Shown piece by piece: positions 17,301 through 25,684 of a stretch of 41,837 nt of DNA (its first letter is position 1; each line of letters starts with the position of its first letter). Under the pieces are notes generated by a model, which saw only the letters and a list, made by a program, of their open reading frames with translations, did no database searches and had not been told where the DNA came from. Origin of the DNA: Bacteroidales bacterium (GTDB taxonomy: Bacteria > Bacteroidota > Bacteroidia > Bacteroidales > P3); the NCBI GenBank assembly GCA_017480245.1, contig JAFVBA010000009.1, positions 1 through 41,837 of the forward strand, written 5' to 3'. A program made the position numbers and the translations under genes.

Positions 17301-18009
17301 AACGGATAAGAAAGATAAGACGGTGATATTTGATTACGGGGCTACGTTAGACACTAACGGAGTTCATTGGTACCATATTTTTGCCGGCGAACACTTGAAA
17401 TTCAACAGTTATTTGACCGATGAACAGATGCGGGAGGCATACGTTTATGGTGAAAGGCAGATTGCAGCCACGCGTACCGTTGAAAGTATGCACAACTTCT
17501 TGGATACACTTTTGATAAAGGTAGATTTTCAATTTGATTGGTTAGAAAACAACGGTATAATTAAAAAAGAATGCCGTCATACCGAAGAAATTTCTCGCAA
17601 TTGCTACCATCTGGCTAAAGAAAATACTAAAAAGGTTCGTCCTATGTTAGAAAAACTTGCCGAAAGCTATAACGTGGGTTTGGTATCCAACTTTTACGGC
17701 AATTTAGACGAGGTTTTGAAGGATTTTAGCTTAAGGGATTGCTTTGATGACGTTGTTGAGAGTGCTGTTGTGGGAATAAGCAAACCCGATAAGCGTCTTT
17801 GGCAATATGCGTTGGAAAGACTGCTCACCAATGCGCAGGATGCAACAGTTGTAGGGGATTCTTACAAGAAGGATATTATGCCTACAAAGCAGCTTGGGTG
17901 TTCTACCATTTGGTTAAAGGGTAAAGGTTGGAAAGATATACCGCAAAACACTCCTTTTGCGGATGCAATCATTACGGATATTATGCAAGTGGAAAATATT
18001 TTGGGATGA
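17293..18009 (+). CDS. HAD-family hydrolase, probable phosphatidylinositol-phosphate phosphatase
   Basis: A 238-residue HAD hydrolase. Motif I is FDYGATLD with nucleophile D14, but G16 replaces the usual second aspartate (DxGxT, not DxDxT). Motif II is VSN, motif III is GISKPDKRLW and motif IV is VVGDSYKKD. A helical cap lies between motifs I and II. Next to a PIP-synthase-like gene it most likely removes the phosphate from a phosphoinositide intermediate, as proposed for the inositol-lipid cluster of Bacteroides thetaiotaomicron. ATG 17293 overlaps the upstream stop by 8 bases; the in-frame TTG at 17284 is less likely. Confidence 0.75.
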   Translation: MNKTDKKDKTVIFDYGATLDTNGVHWYHIFAGEHLKFNSYLTDEQMREAYVYGERQIAATRTVESMHNFLDTLLIKVDFQFDWLENNGIIKKECRHTEEISRNCYHLAKENTKKVRPMLEKLAESYNVGLVSNFYGNLDEVLKDFSLRDCFDDVVESAVVGISKPDKRLWQYALERLLTNAQDATVVGDSYKKDIMPTKQLGCSTIWLKGKGWKDIPQNTPFADAIITDIMQVENILG

Positions 18010-18142
18010 CGTTTTACAGAATGGTGAATTGACAGAGAGAAAATCAAGATTGTTGAACTTAAGAAGAGAATTGTTGAACTTGAAATCAAAATAAAGAATA
18101 TTAACATAAAATAAAAACCATATAAAATTTGAGAAATTAAAA
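18010..18142. other. Spacer with a 14-bp direct repeat upstream of the MIPS gene
   Basis: The 133-base gap carries two copies of an ATTGTTGAACTT motif (around 18048-18060 and 18069-18081), 21 bases apart. They could be a binding site or chance. No perfect TAnnTTTG promoter was seen: TAAAATTTG at 18124 has one extra base. The MIPS gene probably belongs to the same transcript. Confidence 0.35.
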
Positions 18143-19303
18143 ATGGAAAAGATTAGAATTGCAATTGCAGGCATAGGTAATTGTGCCTCTGCTTTAATTC
18201 AGGGATTGGAATACTATGGTAATCCCGCTAATCAGAATGCTCCCGAAGGTATGATGGCTGCTAATATCGGCGGATACACTGCTCAAGATATTGAAGTAGT
18301 TGCTGCTTTTGATATTGACGCAAGAAAAGTCGGCAAAACCTTAGATGAAGCAATTTATGCCAAACCTAACTGCACTATAAACATTATTGACCCAGACAAA
18401 TTCCCAAAAAGCAATGTCGTTGTTCAAAAAGCACCTTTGCTTGACGGAGTTTCGGAACACATGTTGAATTATGACAAATATCCGAAGGACACTACTTTTG
18501 TTGTTGATACAGAACACGACCCTGTTGATGTAGTTAAAGTTTTGAAAGAGACCAAAGCCGATATTTTGATTGATTATTTGCCTGTGGGAAGCGAAGAAGG
18601 CGTTAAATTCTATGCACAATGTGCTATCGACGCTCACGTTGCTTTTCTTAACTGCATACCTGTATTTATCGCTTCCGACCCTGAGTGGGAGCAGAAGTTC
18701 ATTGACGCCGGTTTGCCGTTAATAGGTGATGATATGAAGTCTCAATTCGGAGCAAGTATCTTATCTCAGATGCTTCAGGAGTTAGCTTTCGCACGCGGGC
18801 ACAAAGTTAAAGCACATATACAGCAGAATTGCGGAGGTAACACCGATTTTATGAATATGATGAACCAGAATCGTTTGAAGAGCAAGAAGATTTCCAAAGA
18901 AAATGTCATTCGTTGCCAAAACGACATCAGAGGAATTTCCACTGACGGATCATTCCTTCACGCAGGACCGTCTGAATACATAGAGTTCTACAAAGATAAT
19001 AAGATTGCCACTTTCCATTTGGAACTTGAAGGCTTTGGCGGCAGTCCTGTTACCTTTGATGCCCGTCTCTCTGTTATAGATTCTCCGAACAGTGCGGGAG
19101 TTGTTATTGACGCTATCCGTTATCTTAAGGTTGCAAGGGAACTTGGTATCACTGGTTCGTTACACGGAGCAAGTGCATTCACTCAAAAAACGCCTCCGTT
19201 CCCAATGACGTTTGAAGATGCACAATACGAATGCCGTATGCTTGCAGAAAGAAAACTTACCAAATTGACAGAACCTCAGGCCAACAGAAATAAAAATAAA
19301 TAA
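18143..19303 (+). CDS. ino1: Myo-inositol-1-phosphate synthase
   Basis: A 386-residue enzyme converting glucose-6-phosphate to myo-inositol-1-phosphate with an internal NAD redox cycle. The NAD-binding loop is GIGNCASALIQG (10-21), and the family core includes DDMKSQFGASILSQ and QQNCGGNTDFMNM. The C-terminal half forms the dimer and active-site region (GPSEYIEF, LHGASAFTQKTPP). It is of the short prokaryotic type. It supplies the inositol phosphate for the preceding transferase genes, and a terminator follows at 19327. Confidence 0.92.
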   Translation: MEKIRIAIAGIGNCASALIQGLEYYGNPANQNAPEGMMAANIGGYTAQDIEVVAAFDIDARKVGKTLDEAIYAKPNCTINIIDPDKFPKSNVVVQKAPLLDGVSEHMLNYDKYPKDTTFVVDTEHDPVDVVKVLKETKADILIDYLPVGSEEGVKFYAQCAIDAHVAFLNCIPVFIASDPEWEQKFIDAGLPLIGDDMKSQFGASILSQMLQELAFARGHKVKAHIQQNCGGNTDFMNMMNQNRLKSKKISKENVIRCQNDIRGISTDGSFLHAGPSEYIEFYKDNKIATFHLELEGFGGSPVTFDARLSVIDSPNSAGVVIDAIRYLKVARELGITGSLHGASAFTQKTPPFPMTFEDAQYECRMLAERKLTKLTEPQANRNKNK

Positions 19304-19326
19304 TTATTTATTGGATTTAGTGAAAT

Positions 19327-19376
19327 GAAAAGAGAGTTTCTCAATTTGGGAAATTCTCTTTTTTGTTTTTCATTTC
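19327..19376 (+). terminator. Intrinsic terminator after the inositol-lipid operon
   Basis: Left arm GAAAAGAGAGTTTC (19327-19340) pairs with GAAATTCTCTTTTTT (19350-19364) around a 9-base loop, and T-rich sequence follows (TTTTTTGTTTTT). An outer TGAAATG/CATTTCA pair extends the stem. This marks the end of the operon that starts near 11076. Confidence 0.8.
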
Positions 19377-19428
19377 ACAATAAAGAACAGCGTTTTTCAG
19401 TTATCTGTATGCAAATTAAATATTCCGA

Positions 19429-20055
19429 ATGCCGAAAAATATTTTAAAGTACATATTATTTATCATTCTATTGGCAAGTTCCTCTGTACTTTCTTCGCAG
19501 AATATTGCCCGATATCAACTCGGAATGCAACTAAATGCAGGATTCAATCACCGTCCGCAGTCAAATACATACTATGAACAGGCGCCGAAATACTTTCCTT
19601 TGTCGTTTGCAATTGAGTTTGGCAAGAAAAATACTTGGTTTATCAAAAGTAAAATTACTAATGTGGCGTATGTAACTGAGAAATTCACGCAAGACGGTTT
19701 TAATATAGAACATAATGATAATACTAACGTGTTACAATTTGCTATCGGCTACAATTTTCTTCATAACCAACCGAAAGAACTTATTAGAGTCTCGCTTTGT
19801 TTAGGTGATTTCATAGAACAATCTCACACAAACCATATTGATTATTCCGATATGCCAACGGAATACAGCCTTAACCAAAAATTTTATTACGGATTGGAAA
19901 TAACTTACCGCCACGAATGGAAATACAATCTTGGTTTCGGATTTGAATTTAACTATGGGCGTGCTAATTATTTTGACAAGTACTTCTTTTCAAACTATTA
20001 CGAAGAAGTTTTCTGTGTTAGCGTACTCCTCTCCTACTCTGTCAAAAGCCACTAA
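19429..20055 (+). CDS. Exported beta-rich envelope protein of unknown function
   Basis: 208 residues with a signal peptide (MPKNILKYILFIILLASSSV, cleavage near LSSQ, about 24). The rest alternates aromatic and polar residues (GYNFLHNQPK, YYGLEITYRHEW, GFGFEFNYGRANYF) and ends in a hydrophobic strand (CVSVLLSYSVKSH), in keeping with a small outer-membrane barrel. I do not recognise the family. It stands alone between the MIPS terminator and the convergent rsmD gene. Confidence 0.65.
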   Translation: MPKNILKYILFIILLASSSVLSSQNIARYQLGMQLNAGFNHRPQSNTYYEQAPKYFPLSFAIEFGKKNTWFIKSKITNVAYVTEKFTQDGFNIEHNDNTNVLQFAIGYNFLHNQPKELIRVSLCLGDFIEQSHTNHIDYSDMPTEYSLNQKFYYGLEITYRHEWKYNLGFGFEFNYGRANYFDKYFFSNYYEEVFCVSVLLSYSVKSH

Positions 20056-20095
20056 ACTCTTGACAGCAATAAGGAAAATACGGTATTGATAAATT

Positions 20096-20647
20096 TTAAT
20101 TATCTTCCGATTGTGCAGGATTTCTAAAGAAAGTAAAATTAACCTTTCCGTAATGGCGTTGCTCCACAAAGAAAGGATTATCTTGATACGAATGTTCTTT
20201 AGAATGCTCCAAAACAAACAAACCGTCCGGTGCCAAAAAAGATTTCAAAACCAACTCCGGAACCAAATCAAACTTGTCCATATCATAAGGAGGGTCGGCA
20301 AAAATAACATCAAACTTCATCTTGCTGCGACCCAAATACACAAAAACATCGCTGCGCAATGCAAAAAGATTATCAACTTTGAATTTCTCTTTAGTTTGAT
20401 TGATAAAGTTGATACATCTCGGGTTGATATCCACACTCGTTATTGATTTGATACCACGGGAAACAAATTCAAAACTTATATTCCCCGTCCCGCAAAACAA
20501 ATCCAACGCATTGCAACTTTCAAAGTCAATTTTGTTGCGCAAAATATTGAAAAGACTTTCCTTAGCGAAGTCAGTAGTCGGACGGACGGGCAAATTCATC
20601 GGAGGATTCAACCGTCTGCCGCGTAAAGTTCCTGCTACTATTCTCAT
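20096..20647 (-). CDS. rsmD: 16S rRNA (guanine966-N2)-methyltransferase RsmD
   Basis: A 183-residue SAM-dependent methyltransferase acting on 16S rRNA in the 30S subunit. N-terminal RIVAGTLRGRRL is diagnostic, followed by RPTTDFAKESLFNIL. Motif I is LDLFCGTG (48-55) and the catalytic motif is DPPY (118-121). It is last in the minus-strand run and lies 42 bases after the DUF3822 gene, its usual neighbour in Bacteroidetes. Confidence 0.95.
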   Translation of the reverse strand: MRIVAGTLRGRRLNPPMNLPVRPTTDFAKESLFNILRNKIDFESCNALDLFCGTGNISFEFVSRGIKSITSVDINPRCINFINQTKEKFKVDNLFALRSDVFVYLGRSKMKFDVIFADPPYDMDKFDLVPELVLKSFLAPDGLFVLEHSKEHSYQDNPFFVEQRHYGKVNFTFFRNPAQSEDN

Positions 20648-20689
20648 TTATTCGAATATATTGTATTAAGATGCTTATTCCACTCAGTT

Positions 20690-21523
20690 TTATGCTAACA
20701 CAAGGAAATATTTTTGCAAATCCAATGAGTCAAACTCCATTGATACAGAAATATTTTCTGTCGGATTGGCAAAAGATACGTGCTTAACATAACGTTTCAA
20801 CAACGCCAACTCCTCAGTTGAATATTCCATACCCGTAATAAGCATATTCACCTGTGCAGTATCTATCTCCATTTGTTGAAGTGTGTAAAGAATGAAATAA
20901 ATCAAATCATCGGGCGTTTGATAGGCGAAAGAGTTGGACAAAGTAAAGGTATTACCTTTGTAAATTACGAAATCAACGCCGTTTTGATGCTTATTCATTA
21001 CAAAAGTATTCTGCATAAACGAACTTATATCAAAAGCGTATTCAGCCAAAACCGATGACGGCGAAACAAACTGCGCTTTAGGCATAATTATTTTCAATCC
21101 GCTGTGCTGCTGAAGAGATGTTGCAAAAATATTTACCGCATCCATCTTCTCACAAACGTTTGCTATCACAGTATCATTAGAATACACAGGAGCAACTGCC
21201 TTCAAATATTCTTTATTCTTCGTATTATCGTAAAGTTTATACGGAACCCATGTATTTTTTTGCGTAGGGCATACAATACGGGTGCGATTGAAATTAAAGA
21301 TATGTATTCCTATTGAAGAGAAACACGCTTTTATGTTAGTCATTACCTGAGTCATGCTTCCCGATAGGTCAATAGAAAATTCTCCGACGGCATTTAATCT
21401 GAACTTTTTGTCTATTACGGCAAAAATAAATCCACTTGCCGTTAAGCAAATGGATAAATTTGATTCATTTGTTACTATTTGGTCTTCAGTTTGTGTGAAA
21501 GATTCCAATTTAAACGTGTTCAT
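20690..21523 (-). CDS. DUF3822 family protein
   Basis: 277 residues from the ATG at 21523; an in-frame ATG two codons upstream (21529) is possible. It is a Bacteroidetes family encoded beside rsmD. The pattern of short beta strands around NLSICLTASGFIFAVI and LINGMEY-like segments suggests an actin-like or PilM-like fold, but no function is known. No signal peptide or membrane helix was seen, so it is probably cytoplasmic. The small gap to its neighbours suggests one transcript. Confidence 0.75.
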   Translation of the reverse strand: MNTFKLESFTQTEDQIVTNESNLSICLTASGFIFAVIDKKFRLNAVGEFSIDLSGSMTQVMTNIKACFSSIGIHIFNFNRTRIVCPTQKNTWVPYKLYDNTKNKEYLKAVAPVYSNDTVIANVCEKMDAVNIFATSLQQHSGLKIIMPKAQFVSPSSVLAEYAFDISSFMQNTFVMNKHQNGVDFVIYKGNTFTLSNSFAYQTPDDLIYFILYTLQQMEIDTAQVNMLITGMEYSTEELALLKRYVKHVSFANPTENISVSMEFDSLDLQKYFLVLA

Positions 21524-21544
21524 GCACAATATTTTTTTGAACTA

Positions 21545-22186
21545 TTATTCAAAGTTTCCGTCTGTGGAAGGTTGTTCCATTGAACCGACTTTCCAACCTG
21601 CGAAACCATCTACTTTTTTCTCCAATTCAGCTTTAAGATTTATCACCTGCTGTTCGTCCATCTCCCATGTATATGTCTCTATAGGCGCTTTAACTTCAAA
21701 AACAGCAACCTCAACACCGCCTTTATCCAATTTGCTGGCTTGCATTTCAAAAACCTTACCGTTGGAATACGGAATAATTTTTAAATCTTTTATCTTATCT
21801 TTTGGAGTAATCAATTTACCTTCCGTAGATAGTTTTTCCAAAGGATTAACCTTAGTTGTATCTCTTCTAAGTATGCCTTGTTTCAACGCTTCTGCCTCAG
21901 TCATATTGTCTGGTACAGTACCGAATTTCTGAACTAACAACGCTTCACCGTTATATGCAAAGTCAATTAATGAATCTATGTTGTTGCAGTACTCTCCCAT
22001 TGTGTTTTTGTACTGTTCCTGCAAAGTACGGATATCATTCAGCTTATTGATAACTTCTTTTGAACGAGCGTTGTACTCTGCTTCAAATTTAACGGGTTTT
22101 TGTATGCAAGCGTATAAAACGTATGCCAACACTACAATTGCTACTGCGCCAACTGCTAACAGGATTGTTCTTACTGTTTTATTCAT
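21545..22186 (-). CDS. Membrane-anchored protein of unknown function
   Basis: 213 residues. One N-terminal membrane helix (about 7-28, TILLAVGAVAIVVLAYVLYA) is followed by a coiled-coil-prone stretch (KFEAEYNARSKEVINKLNDI, about 33-65) and a soluble extracytoplasmic domain of about 130 residues. It is found next to DUF3822/rsmD in this window, but I do not recognise a named family. The topology (short cytoplasmic end, helix, periplasmic domain) resembles a pilin-like or envelope scaffold protein. Confidence 0.6.
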   Translation of the reverse strand: MNKTVRTILLAVGAVAIVVLAYVLYACIQKPVKFEAEYNARSKEVINKLNDIRTLQEQYKNTMGEYCNNIDSLIDFAYNGEALLVQKFGTVPDNMTEAEALKQGILRRDTTKVNPLEKLSTEGKLITPKDKIKDLKIIPYSNGKVFEMQASKLDKGGVEVAVFEVKAPIETYTWEMDEQQVINLKAELEKKVDGFAGWKVGSMEQPSTDGNFE

Positions 22187-22293
22187 GATAGTAATTACTT
22201 TTACTTTTGTTTATTTAACTTCTATTTTTTCAAATTTTATTTTGCAAATTTAAGGTATTTCGGCGAAAGAACAATAAATTACGGCGAAAAAAT

Positions 22294-23682
22294 TTAAATA
22301 TTTTGTTCTATATGGTGAATAATAACATTTAAATCAGGATTTTGCGCCAATATATCTGCACACTTCTGAGCCAAATATACACTTCTGTGTTGTCCGCCCG
22401 TACATCCGAAATATACACTCAAATTTGAGAAACCTCTATTCAAATAATTTTCAATGCTTTGCTGAACTAAATTCATTGCATTGGCAAAGAAATAATCCAC
22501 CTCTTTATATTGTTGCAAATATTCTTTAACTTCTCTGTCCAACCCCGTCATTTGCTTAAATTTCGTTTCTCTTCCCGGATTCGGTAAGGCTCGGCAATCA
22601 AACACAAAGCCTCCTCCGTTTCCCGAAACGTCATGAGGATAACCTTTCTTATAAGAAAAACTTTTTACGGTTATTGTAAGTTTATTTTTATTTACGGTAT
22701 CAATGATTTTTTGCGAATTAATAATCTGTTGAAAACAGTTTTCCAAATGCGGAATCTTTGCTTCCAAATCAACATTCTCCGAAAGATATTTCAAGTTCTT
22801 CAACGCAAACGGAATACTTTTGATAAAAGACTTTTTATTCTCATAAACACCGCGGAAACCGTACGCCCCCATAGTCTGAATAAGCCTCATATAAACGTAA
22901 GCATAGAAGTAGTTTTTTTGTTCAGAGTTTTGAGTTGAATCGCTTCCTAAACTCTCACAAAGAAATACGTTTAAAAGTTCTTCTCTTGTGGTATTATCCA
23001 AATCTGTCTTAGCATCAAAAAGAAAAGATGCGGCGTCATAATAGCAACTGCCTTTTCTGCCGCCCTGAAAGTCTATAAAATACGGTTCGTTATTGAAAAG
23101 CATTATATTTCTCGGAATAAAATCTCGGTAAAGGAAGTATTCCTGAGGACAAGAGAGCAAATAATCCGTAAAGGTATTGAAATCCTTTTCTAAAAGACGC
23201 TCGTCAAACTGAATGTCAAAGAATTTAAGAAAATAATACTTGAAATAATTGCAATCCCACAGCATACTCTGTTTGTCAAATGCCTTTGCAGGATATGCAT
23301 AGGAGAAATCAAAGTTTTCAATTCTCTGAATACGGACAAGATTTTGCATTACCTTAATATAATAAGGCATCGTTTCCTGCAAAGTATGCGATTTAAGGAA
23401 TGTAAATAAGGTTTCATCTCCCAAATCCTGCTGAAGATAAACATTATTTTCCAAGTCTTCGGCATAAATCTCGGGAACGTTAATATTATTAGCCTTTAAT
23501 TGTTTAGCATAAGAAATAAAGGCTTTGTTTTCTTTGAGATCATTGTTGTAAGCAGCGATACAACTGTGATTTTTTGAGATAATACGTTCATAATATCTGT
23601 TACTACCCGTTGCAGATACTTTTTCAATCTTTACAATGGGTTCATTAAACGTTTTTTTGAATAATTCTTCTGTCTCTTTCAT
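22294..23682 (-). CDS. AmgK-like phosphotransferase fused to a RapZ C-terminal domain
   Basis: 462 residues. The N-terminal 320 or so form an aminoglycoside-phosphotransferase-type kinase. Its catalytic loop YRDFIPRNIM and metal motif IDFQGG...YDAAS match the AmgK type of MurNAc/GlcNAc kinase, with Tyr where the first His is usual. The last 125 residues are a RapZ C-terminal domain (DVSGNGGGFVFDCRALPNPG, VYFGCTGGQHRSV), which in E. coli RapZ senses glucosamine-6-phosphate. This suggests a sugar-sensing or cell-wall recycling kinase. The ATG at 23682 was chosen because the upstream open frame begins with TTG inside repeat D. It shares the minus-strand run with ispD. Confidence 0.75.
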   Translation of the reverse strand: MKETEELFKKTFNEPIVKIEKVSATGSNRYYERIISKNHSCIAAYNNDLKENKAFISYAKQLKANNINVPEIYAEDLENNVYLQQDLGDETLFTFLKSHTLQETMPYYIKVMQNLVRIQRIENFDFSYAYPAKAFDKQSMLWDCNYFKYYFLKFFDIQFDERLLEKDFNTFTDYLLSCPQEYFLYRDFIPRNIMLFNNEPYFIDFQGGRKGSCYYDAASFLFDAKTDLDNTTREELLNVFLCESLGSDSTQNSEQKNYFYAYVYMRLIQTMGAYGFRGVYENKKSFIKSIPFALKNLKYLSENVDLEAKIPHLENCFQQIINSQKIIDTVNKNKLTITVKSFSYKKGYPHDVSGNGGGFVFDCRALPNPGRETKFKQMTGLDREVKEYLQQYKEVDYFFANAMNLVQQSIENYLNRGFSNLSVYFGCTGGQHRSVYLAQKCADILAQNPDLNVIIHHIEQNI

Positions 23683-23717
23683 AACCTTATTTTTTGCCTT
23701 TTTCTTCTTGCTAAAAT

Positions 23718-23793
23718 AAAGTGCCAAATCAGTAAATTCTTTTTTGAAAAGAGTAAAATGTTTTTTGAAAAGAATTTACTGATTCGGCACTTT
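23718..23793 (+). repeat. 76-bp palindromic repeat, copy D, overlapping the ispD 3' end
   Basis: The best-paired copy: 25 of 26 arm positions match. The centre GAAAAGAGTAAAAT is in the plus orientation, opposite to the surrounding genes. The right 18 bases lie within ispD and supply its last residues (KVPNQ) and TAA stop. The left end lies just upstream of the kinase/RapZ gene. This is the only copy in the window that overlaps coding sequence. Confidence 0.88.
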
Positions 23794-24456
23794 AGTAAGT
23801 AACTGTGCAGCAATAGATAAATCAATCGGAAAAGTTATCTTAATATTTGCCTTATTACCTTGAATAATATGTATCTTCTCCCCTATGGATTCGGCAACTG
23901 AGGCGTCATCTGTAAATATCGGTTTATATTCTTGCGAATACGCTTTCTTTATTACGGAAGTTTTAAATGTCTGAGGAGTTTGTACCAAAAATATTTCCCT
24001 TCTGTCTATTGCGCAATTAGTATTTTCATCACCTTTTCTTATACTGTCCGTCGCTTTAACACAACATATTGCATTGCCGTATTGACTTGCTGCGGCAAAA
24101 CTCTCTTCAAACATCCTTTTCTCCACAATCGGACGTACTCCGTCATGTATTGCTACCAAAGAATCCTCTTCCTTTATAGTATTCAGTGCATTTTTTACAG
24201 AGAAAAACCTCTCCTCTCCTCCGAAAACCAATTTGAAAGGAACATTAAGAGCATAACGTTTGCTAAATTCGCTAAACAAACCGTTATGCTCCTTATTTAT
24301 TACCACTATTATATTATATGAAGAATCAAATCCGCTTATTGTTTCTATTGTATGGAAAACTATCGGTTTATTATTCAAAAGTATGTATTGCTTCGGTATA
24401 TCGGATTGCATTCTTGTGCCGCTTCCGCACGCTAAAATAACTACATACTTTTTCAT
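23776..24456 (-). CDS. ispD: 2-C-methyl-D-erythritol 4-phosphate cytidylyltransferase
   Basis: A 226-residue enzyme of the MEP isoprenoid pathway, forming CDP-methylerythritol from CTP and MEP. The CTP loop is ACGSGTRM (9-16) followed by PKQY. VAIHDGVRP, QTPQTF and FTDDASVAE are IspD signatures. The final five residues and stop codon come from repeat copy D, so the natural C-terminus has been replaced or extended by the repeat. queA lies 22 bases upstream, and both appear to be in one minus-strand operon. Confidence 0.92.
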   Translation of the reverse strand: MKKYVVILACGSGTRMQSDIPKQYILLNNKPIVFHTIETISGFDSSYNIIVVINKEHNGLFSEFSKRYALNVPFKLVFGGEERFFSVKNALNTIKEEDSLVAIHDGVRPIVEKRMFEESFAAASQYGNAICCVKATDSIRKGDENTNCAIDRREIFLVQTPQTFKTSVIKKAYSQEYKPIFTDDASVAESIGEKIHIIQGNKANIKITFPIDLSIAAQLLTKVPNQ

Positions 24457-24478
24457 AATGTCCTTTTGTAAGTGCGGA

Positions 24479-25534
24479 TTAGATAATCAACATCGCATCT
24501 CCGTAAGTCAAAAACTTGTATCCCTCTTTTATTGCCTCTTGATAAGCATGCATTATAAGTTCATAGCCACCGAAAGCGCACGCCATTATCAACATAGGAG
24601 ACAACGGACGGTTGAATTGACAAACCATCGCATCTGCCACTTGGAAATTATACTCAGGAAAAATGAATTTACTTGTCCAACCCTCATATTGTTTAATCTT
24701 TCCGTCTATTGTAGCTGCAGTCTCTAAGGCTTTCACTGTCGTTGTACCAATTGCACAAAGTTTGCGTTTGGTTGCTTTGATTGAATTGATTTTATTAACA
24801 GTTGCCTCAGTGATAAACATTTCCTCGCTGTCAGCTTTATGTTTGGTTAAATCCTCTACCTCTATCGGACGGAAATTTCCCAAACCTGAATGAAGGGTAA
24901 TAAACGTCCAATCAATGCCTTTTATCTCCATTCTCTTCAAAAGTTCTCTTGAGAAATGGAATCCCGTTGCCGGTGCAACAACCGCCCCTTCATTTTGAGC
25001 AAATATGGTTTGATATCTAACGGCATCGTCATCTGTCAAAGCACGGTACTGCAATATATCCATAGGTAATGGTGTTGTTCCTAAGGATTTTAATACCCTA
25101 TGGAATTCTTCATTACTTCCGTCAAACAAAAAGCGCAACGTTCTTCCGCGTGAGGTTGTATTGTCTATAACTTCCGCAACCAATTCGTTGTTTTCTCCGA
25201 AATAAAGTTTGTTTCCTATTCTTATCTTCCTGGCAGGCTCAACCAAAATATCCCAAAGACGTGTGTTTTCATTGATTTCCCTTAACAAGAAAACTTCTAT
25301 ACGGGCGTTTGTCTTCTCTTTCGTACCTACTAATCTGGCAGGGAAAACCTTTGTGTCATTCATCACAAACAAATCGCCCTCATCAAAATAACTTATGATG
25401 TCTTTAAACATCTTATGCTCAATATTGCCGTCGTCTTTATGAATTACCATCAAACGACATTCGTCTCTTTGTTTTGAAGGAGTAAGAGCAATACTCTCTT
25501 TCGGCAAATTGTACTTAAATTGCGATAACTTCAT
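24479..25534 (-). CDS. queA: S-adenosylmethionine:tRNA ribosyltransferase-isomerase QueA
   Basis: A 351-residue enzyme that transfers the ribosyl part of SAM to 7-aminomethyl-7-deazaguanine in tRNA to give epoxyqueuosine. Diagnostic stretches are [19 protein letters not shown] at the start, [10 protein letters not shown] (about 59-68), APATGFHFS and [13 protein letters not shown]. The length is normal. It heads the minus-strand run and faces lysC across a 150-base divergent region. In many relatives queA follows truB; here it has moved. Confidence 0.95.
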   Translation of the reverse strand: MKLSQFKYNLPKESIALTPSKQRDECRLMVIHKDDGNIEHKMFKDIISYFDEGDLFVMNDTKVFPARLVGTKEKTNARIEVFLLREINENTRLWDILVEPARKIRIGNKLYFGENNELVAEVIDNTTSRGRTLRFLFDGSNEEFHRVLKSLGTTPLPMDILQYRALTDDDAVRYQTIFAQNEGAVVAPATGFHFSRELLKRMEIKGIDWTFITLHSGLGNFRPIEVEDLTKHKADSEEMFITEATVNKINSIKATKRKLCAIGTTTVKALETAATIDGKIKQYEGWTSKFIFPEYNFQVADAMVCQFNRPLSPMLIMACAFGGYELIMHAYQEAIKEGYKFLTYGDAMLII

Positions 25535-25658
25535 ATTAAATTTATATTTAAGCCTCTATAACGAAACAAATTTGCTGTTTATTATGTAAAACGGCGAAAA
25601 AATTTCAAAAAATAGCGTTTTCCGTATTTTTAAATGATAATGTATTGGAATTTTTCTT

Positions 25659-25666
25659 TACTTTTG
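25659..25666 (+). promoter_or_regulatory. Promoter -7 box of lysC
   Basis: TACTTTTG matches TAnnTTTG; no TTTG was found at the -33 spacing. A start near 25673 would leave a very short leader before ATG 25685. It supports 25685 over the in-frame upstream ATG at 25634. Confidence 0.55.
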
Positions 25667-25684
25667 CACCCAAAATTCATAAGT

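Noticed and set aside
23683-23727. Upstream extension of the kinase/RapZ gene
   Set aside because: It starts with TTG inside the palindrome and encodes a lysine run (SKKKKAKNK) not expected for the family; ATG 23682 is preferred.
23776-24456. MurU-type nucleotidyltransferase partner for the AmgK-like kinase
   Set aside because: The sequence has clear IspD signatures (GSGTRM...PKQY, HDGVRP, QTPQTF), so it is not a MurNAc-1-phosphate uridylyltransferase.
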